This document shows, piece by piece, positions 27,062 to 35,800 of a DNA stretch of 64,000 nucleotides. Positions within the stretch are counted from its first letter, which is position 1, and each line of letters starts with the position of its first letter. Under the pieces are notes generated by a model. It was not told where the DNA came from and did not search any database. It saw nothing but the letters and a program-made list of their open reading frames with translations. A program made the position numbers and the translations under genes. The DNA is taken from assembly GCF_019134595.1 (NCBI RefSeq), contig NZ_CP077770.1, forward strand, positions 3,034,501 through 3,098,500. The letters run 5' to 3'. This DNA is from Pseudoalteromonas shioyasakiensis (GTDB lineage Bacteria > Pseudomonadota > Gammaproteobacteria > Enterobacterales > Alteromonadaceae).

Positions 27062-28318
27062 ATGAATAAGGATGTTGTTAAAGCGTTTTTATCGCTCAGC
27101 AGTTTTACAACCCTTAACCACGGTAGCCGTATTGTGCTTACCTTGTGCCTTGCAAGGTTATTAAGTACTGATGAGTTTGGTACTTTCGCGGCGTTACTCG
27201 CACTTTGTGAAATTCTGTTATTACCCGCAAGTATGGGCTTTGCATCATCTTTGATGCGTATTAGTTATCCGCTCTACAAGGCCCAGCAACATGATTTACT
27301 ACGTGGCTTAAAACATGTTTATTTAGCGGCATCGTGTTTATTCGGGGTAATTTTTGTCGCTGCTGTGGTGATTAGCTTTCAGGCTATTTCACCGCACCAA
27401 AGCGCTCAAGAGCATGTGGTCTATTTACTGTTATTGGTGCCGATTGGCGCTATTATGCAAAGCCAATCGGCTTTTTTAGTGGCTTTGAATAAACCAAAAA
27501 TTGGCCTAATAACGCAGCAGTGTATCTTTGAATTGCTAACAGCTGGGTTTTGTTTTTTCGTGTACTTGATACGTGGCGACTTATCTTTAGTCGAAATTTG
27601 TATCTTGTTGTTTTGTAGCATCTTGTGCGTAGTCATTTATCAATATTGGTTAATCAAAAAAATGATCGTCGCAAGTACTGCCCGATACCAAACCAAGCAA
27701 TGGTGTAAAGACTCCTTGATCATGCTCGCCAGTGGCGCAGGCACCGTATTAGTAGCAAAACTCGATGTGTTACTGGTGCATCACTGGTTTGGTGCACAAG
27801 GCGTGAGTATCTTCTTTCCTGCGGTAGTGATTGCTGGCTTACTGACTATTTTAGGCAATGCCGCCAACCAATATTTAAAACCCATTTTAATGGCAGATGA
27901 AACGACCGAGCAGCAACTTAGCGAGTTAATGAAAGTGGTATGGCGTTTTAACTTTGCCGCTATTTTACTGCTTGCCCTGCTCGCAAAGCCGCTACTCAAC
28001 CTCTATGGCGAAAGCCAATTGCAGGAAGGGTTTTGGATTTTAATGCTGCTGTTACTCGGGCAGCTATTATTACCAGCAAGAATTTTAGCCAGTAGTATGA
28101 TCAAGTTAAAAGGCAACCCGCTTATTAACTTGTACGTATTACTTGGCGCAACCAGTGTCACGGTTTTAATGGCAGTACTGTTAAAAGATCATTTTGGCTT
28201 ATTGGGGGTGGCTGTGGCATTTAGTGGCGGCTTTATGCTTGGTGCGCTTTGCCGCATGGTAATTGTATGCACACGCATGCGGCTGCCTTTATCTGTGGTA
28301 TTGGGTTTAGTCAGATAG
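27062..28318 (+). CDS. orphan oligosaccharide flippase-like membrane protein
   Basis: This 418-residue protein has about 12 hydrophobic segments and the N-terminal pattern of Wzx-type polysaccharide transporters: LNHGSRIVLTLCLARLLSTDEFGTFAALLALCEI in short pieces. Such proteins translocate lipid-linked oligosaccharides across the inner membrane. A mid-protein amphipathic LVAKLDVLLVHHWFGAQGVSIFFPAVVIAG fits transmembrane helix 7 of the MOP superfamily. No glycosyltransferases or other polysaccharide genes are adjacent, so it is an orphan. It follows the unknown 227-residue gene by 4 bases and converges on the SIMPL-domain gene with a 12-base overlap. Confidence 0.82.
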   Translation: MNKDVVKAFLSLSSFTTLNHGSRIVLTLCLARLLSTDEFGTFAALLALCEILLLPASMGFASSLMRISYPLYKAQQHDLLRGLKHVYLAASCLFGVIFVAAVVISFQAISPHQSAQEHVVYLLLLVPIGAIMQSQSAFLVALNKPKIGLITQQCIFELLTAGFCFFVYLIRGDLSLVEICILLFCSILCVVIYQYWLIKKMIVASTARYQTKQWCKDSLIMLASGAGTVLVAKLDVLLVHHWFGAQGVSIFFPAVVIAGLLTILGNAANQYLKPILMADETTEQQLSELMKVVWRFNFAAILLLALLAKPLLNLYGESQLQEGFWILMLLLLGQLLLPARILASSMIKLKGNPLINLYVLLGATSVTVLMAVLLKDHFGLLGVAVAFSGGFMLGALCRMVIVCTRMRLPLSVVLGLVR

Positions 28319-29023
28319 ATAATATTCAACACTGGTAACAACACGCACTTTTTTCAGCTGAGGTGTGTTTGAATCTCTATCAGAAATTGAAAACTGCCCC
28401 TGACGCGCAGTTTTAATTTTACCTAATTTAGACTGTGAATCTTTGGCAAATTTCATTGCCACTTCACGGGCTTTTTCGGTTGCTTCTTGAATCATATTTG
28501 GCTTAATTTCATTTAAGCCATTAAATAAATATTGAATACGCGTTTCGTAATTGTCTTGTACTATCGCAATGCCTTGCTTGGCTAATTGGCTTACTGCGCC
28601 TAAGGCATGTTGCACTTTTTCGATGTCATTTGAATAAACAATGACATTATTACGGGCAATATAACGAAACTGTTGATTCTCCCCGCCATACTCACGGGCT
28701 TGTTTATCAATAATTGACTGACTACCAAGGCTGATTTCTTCATCACTAAAACCATGTAGCTTTAAAAAGGCGACGACTGCATCGCTTTTCTCTTCAACCC
28801 GCCCCACTAATTTTTCAAGGTTGTTATCGGCATCAGAAAACTGCAATGGCCAAATTACGGTGTCGGCTGGCACTTCCATTTCAGCTAACCCTTTAACGTG
28901 AACAGTGCGCTCCATGCCTTTCACATCAAGGGCTGCACTTTTCAAAATAAAACCTAATCCGAGCAAACCAACCGCCAATGCACACGCTGCAATAACGATA
29001 TTAAATGGTTGCGCTTTATTCAT
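28307..29023 (-). CDS. SIMPL domain (DUF541) protein
   Basis: This 238-residue protein starts at 29023 (MNKAQPFNIVIAAC), supported by the strong Shine-Dalgarno AAGGAG seven bases upstream; an in-frame ATG eight codons earlier lacks this. The N-terminal hydrophobic stretch is a membrane anchor or signal peptide. The rest is a SIMPL (DUF541) domain: VHVKGLAEMEVPADTVIWPLQF, KSDAVVAFLKLHGFSDEEI, and KAREVAMKFAKDSQSKLGKI. Related proteins are periplasmic, and some protect from oxidative stress. It is monocistronic as far as visible and overlaps the flippase tail. Confidence 0.88.
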   Translation of the reverse strand: MNKAQPFNIVIAACALAVGLLGLGFILKSAALDVKGMERTVHVKGLAEMEVPADTVIWPLQFSDADNNLEKLVGRVEEKSDAVVAFLKLHGFSDEEISLGSQSIIDKQAREYGGENQQFRYIARNNVIVYSNDIEKVQHALGAVSQLAKQGIAIVQDNYETRIQYLFNGLNEIKPNMIQEATEKAREVAMKFAKDSQSKLGKIKTARQGQFSISDRDSNTPQLKKVRVVTSVEYYLSD

Positions 29024-29192
29024 GCTTTTCTCCTTGATGTAGGTCACTGTTTTTGACTCGAAAAGTAGTTATAAACAGGTTATCTTATGAGTATAACTTT
29101 TAATACTTTAGAAGCGTGTCGGTTCTAGTTTGGGTGTATTAAACTTAACAGACCCTGAAGTTTTAACAAACAGCGCAAGCGAAGGAAACAGC

Positions 29193-31862
29193 ATGAGCGT
29201 TAAACGTATTAGCCAATTTTTTAACCCTAAATCAGTCGCGGTCATTGGCGCCTCAAATTCTCCTAACCGAGCGGGGTTTGTGGTTATGCGCAACCTTTTA
29301 CAAGGGGGCTTTAAAGGCCCAATCATGCCTGTTAGTTTAAATCACAGCGCTGTACACGGCGTGTTAGCCTATCCGAGCATTGCTGCACTGCCCAAAGTGC
29401 CCGACCTTGCGGTTATTTGTACTAATAAAAACACCTTAATCAACATCATAAATGAGCTTGGGGAGCTTGGCTGTAAACATGCGGTGGTGATTGCGGCCGG
29501 TTTAAACGCCGACCAAAAGCTCGCACTGAAAGAAACAGCTGCTGAGGCTAATGTGTCTTTACTTGGGCCTAATTGCTTGGGCTTGCTGATTCCTCACATT
29601 GGCTTAAATGCTAGTTTTTCGCATACAGTTGCAAGCCCAGGAAAGCTCGCTTTTGTGTCGCAATCGGCCGCGGTTTGCTCAACGATTCTTGATTGGGCGA
29701 AGAACAAAGAGATTGGCTTTTCATATTTTGTGTCTGTAGGTGATTGCCTTGATATCGACTTTGATGAGTTACTCGACTTTTTAGGCCGAGATGCAAAAAC
29801 CAAGGCTATTTTGTTGTATATCGATAATATAGAGGATATTCGCAACTTTATTTCCGCAGCACGAGCCGCTGCGTTTAGTAAACCCGTCATTGCCATTAAA
29901 ACCGGAAAAACCAGTGCCGGTGCCCTTGCCGCAGAAATCCACACTGGTGGCAAACAAAGCTCTGATGCGGTCTATGATGCGCTATTCCAGCGAGCGGGTA
30001 TGCTAAGGGTAAATGACTTACGAGAACTTTTTGCTGCTACACAAACGCTGGCAATGCACCCAAAACTACTTAAAGTCGAGCAACTGACTATTTTAACCAA
30101 TGGCGGCGGACCGGGAGTCATGGCAGTTGATACACTCTTGCAAAGTTCAGGAAAGCTGGCAGAGCTTAGCGACGAGACAAGAGCAGCGCTTAATAAAGTT
30201 ATTCCGCAATCAGAAATGACCTCAAATCCGGTGGATATTTTTGGTGACTCAGCACCAAGGCGCTATCAACAAGCCTTAGAAATCTTGCTGCAAGCCAAAG
30301 AAGTTAAAAACTTGCTGATCATTCATACCCCTTCTGCGCTTGCACCGAGTGAAGATTATGCAGAGATCATTGTCGAAACCTTAGAGAAAATCCCGAAGAT
30401 GGCTCGCCCTTATGTTATGACGAACTTTATGGGTGAAGATGCCGCGTATGCCGCGCGAAAGGTCTGCGCTAATAATGCCATTCCGACCTACCGTACACCT
30501 GAAGGTGCGGTTGGTGCGTTTATGCACTTGGTAAGTTATCGTCGTAACCAAAAGCATTTAACGCAAACGCCAGAATCAAACACCGATGATGCAAAAATAA
30601 ATAAAGACGCAGCGCGCACTGTCGTAAATGAGTTTTTAGCCGAAGAGCAAAGCTATTTATCAACCCATGAAGCAAGCCAAATTCTCACTCATTATGGTAT
30701 TGATTGTATTCAAACTGAGGTTGCTTACACGCCAACTGAAGCCAAAGAGCAAGCCATTGAGCTGGGCTTTCCGGTAGCGTTAAAACTAATTAGCCCAAGT
30801 ATTCCTTCAAAATCAGAAGTCGGTGGTGTGGTCCTTAATTTAAATGATGCACAAGAAGTAGAACAAACAGCCTTTGCCATGCTGCTACGAATCAAAAACA
30901 CCTACCCTGACGCCCATATAGAAGGCTTTTCATTGCAAAAGATGGCGCCGCGAGCCGGTGCTAATGAGCTACGAATCGCTATTAAAACAGAGCCTAACTT
31001 TGGCCCGGTGATCTTACTTGGTGAAGCAGGCACCGGACTTGAATTCGCTCAAGCTGCAGTGGCATTACCGCCACTTAATATGAACTTGGCAAAATACCTG
31101 ATTGCTGCGGCGCACGATAAAGGGGTACTTAAAGATCGCGTGCTACCAGAAAAAGTCGATAAATACCGTTTATGCGCCCTACTCACCCGCATCTCGCAGC
31201 TTGTTATCGACCAACCTGACATTACCAGTGTTGAGCTAAACCCTATTTTAGCCAGCAACGGGCAGTTTTTGGTCCTTGATGCGACTATCGGTCTTAGCCG
31301 TTATAAAGCAAAAGCGAACCGTAAACGCTTGTGCATTCGCCCCTACCCGATTGAATTGGTTAAAGAAGTAACACTTAAAAACAATACCCAAGCACAGCTA
31401 AGACCAATTAAACCGGAAGATGAGCAAGCACACTTAGAGTTTGATCAATCATTAAGTAAAGAAGACAGATATAAGCGTTTTTTCGGTGAATTACCGCAAT
31501 TTAACCATGATCAGCTCGCGAAAATGACGCAAATTGATTATGACCGAGAAATGGCGTTTATTGTCAGCCAAGAGCAAAATGGTTCAGCCTGTACATTAGG
31601 GGTGTCTCGTGTATTGATGGATCCAGACAAGCTCGATGCGGAATTTGCAATTGTGGTGCGCTCTGATTGCCAAGGTTTAGGACTTGGCACAATATTAATG
31701 AACGCGGCGATTGAGCATTGTAAAAACCAAGGCGTAAAACAAATTGCTGGTATTACCTTGCCAGAAAACACCGGCATGATTGAACTGGCACGAAAACTCG
31801 GGTTTAAGATCACCCGTGACTTTGAAGAGGGCAGCATTAATATGGTGCTAAAACTTAACTAA
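29193..31862 (+). CDS. pat: bifunctional acyl-CoA synthetase-like/GNAT protein lysine acetyltransferase
   Basis: This 889-residue protein aligns throughout with E. coli YfiQ/PatZ (886), which acetylates lysines of metabolic enzymes such as acetyl-CoA synthetase. I place the start at 29193 (MSVKRISQFFNPKSVAVIGAS), with Shine-Dalgarno GAAGGAA; an upstream GTG-type extension is unnecessary. The N-terminal NDP-forming acyl-CoA synthetase part has VAVIGASNSPNRAG, LGPNCLGLL and FVSQSAAV. An ATP-grasp part follows (VALKLISPSIPSKSEVGGV). The C-terminal GNAT shows DAEFAIVVRSDCQGLGLGTIL and ends at GMIELARKLGF. In E. coli the synthetase part is inactive and senses acetyl-CoA. The potassium channel gene follows by 15 bases. 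Confidence 0.94.
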   Translation: MSVKRISQFFNPKSVAVIGASNSPNRAGFVVMRNLLQGGFKGPIMPVSLNHSAVHGVLAYPSIAALPKVPDLAVICTNKNTLINIINELGELGCKHAVVIAAGLNADQKLALKETAAEANVSLLGPNCLGLLIPHIGLNASFSHTVASPGKLAFVSQSAAVCSTILDWAKNKEIGFSYFVSVGDCLDIDFDELLDFLGRDAKTKAILLYIDNIEDIRNFISAARAAAFSKPVIAIKTGKTSAGALAAEIHTGGKQSSDAVYDALFQRAGMLRVNDLRELFAATQTLAMHPKLLKVEQLTILTNGGGPGVMAVDTLLQSSGKLAELSDETRAALNKVIPQSEMTSNPVDIFGDSAPRRYQQALEILLQAKEVKNLLIIHTPSALAPSEDYAEIIVETLEKIPKMARPYVMTNFMGEDAAYAARKVCANNAIPTYRTPEGAVGAFMHLVSYRRNQKHLTQTPESNTDDAKINKDAARTVVNEFLAEEQSYLSTHEASQILTHYGIDCIQTEVAYTPTEAKEQAIELGFPVALKLISPSIPSKSEVGGVVLNLNDAQEVEQTAFAMLLRIKNTYPDAHIEGFSLQKMAPRAGANELRIAIKTEPNFGPVILLGEAGTGLEFAQAAVALPPLNMNLAKYLIAAAHDKGVLKDRVLPEKVDKYRLCALLTRISQLVIDQPDITSVELNPILASNGQFLVLDATIGLSRYKAKANRKRLCIRPYPIELVKEVTLKNNTQAQLRPIKPEDEQAHLEFDQSLSKEDRYKRFFGELPQFNHDQLAKMTQIDYDREMAFIVSQEQNGSACTLGVSRVLMDPDKLDAEFAIVVRSDCQGLGLGTILMNAAIEHCKNQGVKQIAGITLPENTGMIELARKLGFKITRDFEEGSINMVLKLN

Positions 31863-31877
31863 AACTGGACCATTATT

Positions 31878-32825
31878 TTGCATCGTTTAAGAAATTACAC
31901 TGCACGAGTTTTTGAAGGTAACGGTAAATATCGACGTATAGGACGCGCTCTCGACGTGTTTTTAATGTCGTTGATCATGATTAATGTGGTGGCGATTGTG
32001 TTGGAGTCAGTCGGCCCTTTAGCAAAGCAATATCATCACGAATTTTTAATGATTGAGCTGATTTCTGTCGGTATATTTACCTTAGAATATGTGCTCAGGC
32101 TTTGGTGCTGTGTTGATAAAAGCGTGCATAAAGAAAGTACACTAACAAATTCAAAAATTCGCATTAAGTATTTCTTTTCGCCCATGGCGCTGATTGATCT
32201 TATCGCGATTTTACCCACCATTCTGATGGTCTTTGTGAGTGTTGATTTACGCTTTTTACGAGTGCTTAGATTAATGCGTATATTCAAGCTGACACGCTAT
32301 TCAAGGGCAATGCAGCTGCTATTGAACTCGTTCAAAGAAGAAAGCAGCTCACTGCTTGCGGCTTTTTTTATTATGGCCGTAGTGCTGATCATTGCTTCAT
32401 GCGGTATTTACTTAATTGAACACGATGTACAGCCAGATAAATTTGGCTCTATCCCTGCTGCAATGTGGTGGGCTATGGTGACATTAACAACCGTTGGTTA
32501 TGGCGATGTCGTGCCTGTGACTCCCCTTGGTCGTTTATTTGGTGGTGCTATTACACTGGTAAGTATGGGCATGGTGGCTATTCCAACTGGTTTGTTAGCC
32601 TCAAGCTTTTCTGAGCAGTTACGTAAACGCAGACAAGTGTTTACCGATGCAGTGCATGAAGCCGTTGAAGATGGGCACTTATCACCTGTTGAAGAAGAGC
32701 ACTTAGAAAACTTACGGTATAAACTGGGTTTAAGTCAGCAAGAGGCGAATAAAGCGATTCATAACGAGCTTAAAAACCGCAATCGCAATCTGTATTGCCG
32801 CCACTGTGGTAAACGCCAAGATTAA
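31878..32825 (+). CDS. voltage-gated potassium channel (ion transporter family)
   Basis: This 315-residue protein has six membrane segments and a pore loop. The S4 voltage sensor is visible as RFLRVLRLMRIFKLTRYSR, with arginines every third residue. The selectivity filter is TTVGYGDV near residue 206, diagnostic for potassium. The start is probably TTG at 31878 (an in-frame ATG occurs only after the first membrane segment begins). The C-terminus ends with a cysteine knuckle, YCRHCGKRQD. It follows pat by 15 bases, so it should be co-transcribed, and converges with the next gene across a shared hairpin. Confidence 0.88.
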   Translation: MHRLRNYTARVFEGNGKYRRIGRALDVFLMSLIMINVVAIVLESVGPLAKQYHHEFLMIELISVGIFTLEYVLRLWCCVDKSVHKESTLTNSKIRIKYFFSPMALIDLIAILPTILMVFVSVDLRFLRVLRLMRIFKLTRYSRAMQLLLNSFKEESSSLLAAFFIMAVVLIIASCGIYLIEHDVQPDKFGSIPAAMWWAMVTLTTVGYGDVVPVTPLGRLFGGAITLVSMGMVAIPTGLLASSFSEQLRKRRQVFTDAVHEAVEDGHLSPVEEEHLENLRYKLGLSQQEANKAIHNELKNRNRNLYCRHCGKRQD

Positions 32826-32830
32826 CGAAA

Positions 32831-32854
32831 AGGGTAAAGTTTTAGCTTTACCCT
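32831..32854 (-). terminator. hairpin terminator overlapping the stop codon of the propeller-GGDEF-EAL gene
   Basis: AGGGTAAAG-TTTTAG-CTTTACCCT is a perfect 9-bp stem with a 6-base loop. Read on the minus strand it is followed by TTTT, so it can end the minus-strand transcript; the plus strand lacks a T-tract. Its stem includes the TAA stop of that gene at 32848-32850. Confidence 0.65.
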
Positions 32855-35800
32855 AAAAATTCATCATCCCACTGGGTATCTAAAAGCGCTTTCACCTCGT
32901 CACCTGCCACAGGTTTGCTAAACAGGTAACCTTGGAAATACTCACAGCCTAAAGAGAGTAAGAACTGCAATTGGGTGCAGTTTTCAACCCCTTCGGCTAC
33001 GCACTCTTTACCCAAACTTTTTGCCAGGGTAAGCGTTGAATTGATAATCGCTTCATCACCTTTATCAATACCAATGTCATTAACAAAGCTTTTATCTATT
33101 TTAAGCACATCAACCGGAAAACGTTTTAAGTAGGTCAGTGACGCATAGCCCGTTCCAAAGTCATCCATATAAATACGGCAGCCTAGCGCTTTGAGTTTTT
33201 CCATACTTTGCTGCGCTTTATCTGAGTCATGCATCATCACTGATTCGGTGATCTCAAACACTAAGGCGCTCGCAGGAACCTTAATGGCGCTTATTGATTG
33301 ATGTATTTTCTCAACCAGGTTTTCGCTTTCAAAATCAAGAGCTGAGAGATTAATCGAAATATATAAATCAGGATGCGTGGTACGCCATTGGCGCAGCTCA
33401 ATCAATGCTCTTGATAGAGTCTGGAGCATAATTTTGGTAATTAGCCCTGAGCTTTCTGCAGCATTTGCAAAGTCTTCTGGTTTATATTCATCATTACTCG
33501 GCCAACGTAATAAGACTTCGAGCCCTGACACTTGGCGAGTCTCTGCGCTCACGATTGGCTGATAAAAATTACAAAACTCGTGTTCTAAGTAAGCTTTACT
33601 TAGCTGAGACTCTAGATGCAAAGTACGCTGTACTTGTAAGTTCATTTCTTGCTTATAGAACTGATAACAGCCTTCGACATGACTTTTCGCGTGGTACAGC
33701 GCCACATTAGAGGCTTTTAATAAGGCTTTAGTGTCCTTTGCATCATCAGGATAAACAGCAACACCAACACTAAGATTCACTTTTACAGCTTGCTGGCTCA
33801 GTTCAATATGGGTATCGACACAATCCATCACTTTTGCACACAGCAGCAGTAACTCATCAAGCTGTTTTAAATCTTCGGCAAGGATAACAAACTCGTCACC
33901 ATCGAAACGTGCCACGCTATCTTGTGGACGCAACACCTGTTTTAAACGCTTAGCAACGCGCTTAATTAATTCATCAGACTCTTCACGCCCAAGCGAATCA
34001 TTAAAGTGTTTAAAGCGCTTAATATTAACGTTTAATAACGCTACTTTTGTTTGATGGTAATCAGCCTGTTCAATAGCGTGAACGACTCGGTCGTTGAACA
34101 AGGTCTTGTTTGGTAGACCTGTCAAAGCATCGTAATTAGCGAGTAAATGCAGCTCGTTTTCAGCCAGCTTTTGCGCACTAATATCAGTAACTATAATCAC
34201 ATAGCTATCAAGTTGGCGATTATTACCTTCAACCGCACTTATTTTTATCAATACTTGGCGCTTTTCACCACCAGCAACTTCAACCACATCTTCGGCAGAG
34301 AAGTGCTCACCCGATTCAAGCTTTTGCATAATGCGCAAGTAATGAATACGGGTAGATATAGGCATACCAAGTGTTAGCGAGCGGCTAGAGCGAGGCTCTG
34401 CAGGAAAATCAAAGGCATCTTGAAATGACTTATTGGTAGCGCGAATACGCAGGTTTTTATCTAAAATAAACACCCAGTCGCGAGTTTGTTCAAACGCTGC
34501 ACCAAACAAGCGGGCATTTTCTTCAAATACCAGTTCACGGGTCATATTTGTGTAGGTGCCCGCTACTTTTTCAGGGGCGCTGTCTTGCCACTCAACCACT
34601 TTGCCAAAGTCTTTATACCAGCGCCAATTACCATCGGCATGACGCAGTCTGTAAGTGCAATTAAAGTAGCCTTTTTGCGTAGATAAAAACTCTAACCACT
34701 CTAACCGGAAAGTTTGCTTATCATGGGGGTGAATCTTTGCTAAATAATCATCTAAATTAACGCTGTCAGTTTCATAGCCTAACTCATTTTTAAGGCGTGG
34801 TTGATAAATAATTGGGCTTTGCGATGACCAATCCCACACCCCTGAATGACTACCTTCGAGGGCAAGCTTCAGTCGTGCTTCACTCTCTTTACTTTCTTTA
34901 TGGGCGGCTAGCAATATTTGTTGCATACGGTTACGTCTAAACACCCATGCAGCAACAAACAGTGCAATCAAAATCACATACAAAACAATAAAGTGAGGTG
35001 CACGCCAAGGTGGGTATTTCACTTCGATATTTAAAATTGCCGGCGGCGTTAACTCTCCGGTTAATGGATCTTTTGCCCATACCTTAAGATGGTATTTTCC
35101 TGCACTGAGTTTTGGGAATAACACTCGGTTGTTATTACGGGTATAAGTTTTTTGACCATCACCCAGCTGGTATTCATAAATGATACGTTCTTGATAGTTA
35201 AATGCCATCGCCGAAAATGCAACTTCTAAACCTATATCATCATGCTCAAGGACGACACTATCGATAGGCTGTTTTAGCTCAGCGGGTAAATCGCGCGACA
35301 TTAAATCAAGGTTGGTAATATTTACGTGATCAATTAAAGCTTGCTGATAATGGTTATCCATAGGGTAAAAATAGGTAAAGCCTTTTAGCGTACCATAGAC
35401 AATTTGCCCTGACTCAAGCTTAGTGAAAGCTCCGCTATTAAACTCGGTTGAGAATAACCCTTCTGAGCCAGTAAATTGTTGAAAGTGTAGATTATTAGGG
35501 TTCAGTCGCCAAAGTCCTTTGTGACTACTCATCCAGATCATGCCCGCTTCATCAAGTACCATGTCGTATAACAAGGTACCTAACTTATTCTTCTCAAGAT
35601 CGATGGTATAAATATGCTCGTAAGTGCTGGCATCTAAGCCGATTAGGCCAAAGTTTGAAAGCGATAACCACAACACATTGTTGTTATCAATGATGTAAGA
35701 CATCACATTCACAGCAACATTTTCATGTTGTTCAGGCACTTTGTAAATCGTCGACAGCTCGTAAGTTTCGGGATCAACTTGATACAGAATACCCGCATTA

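Noticed and set aside
29594..29953. A 119-codon minus-strand frame
   Set aside because: Lies entirely inside the Pat coding region on the opposite strand, with no family resemblance.
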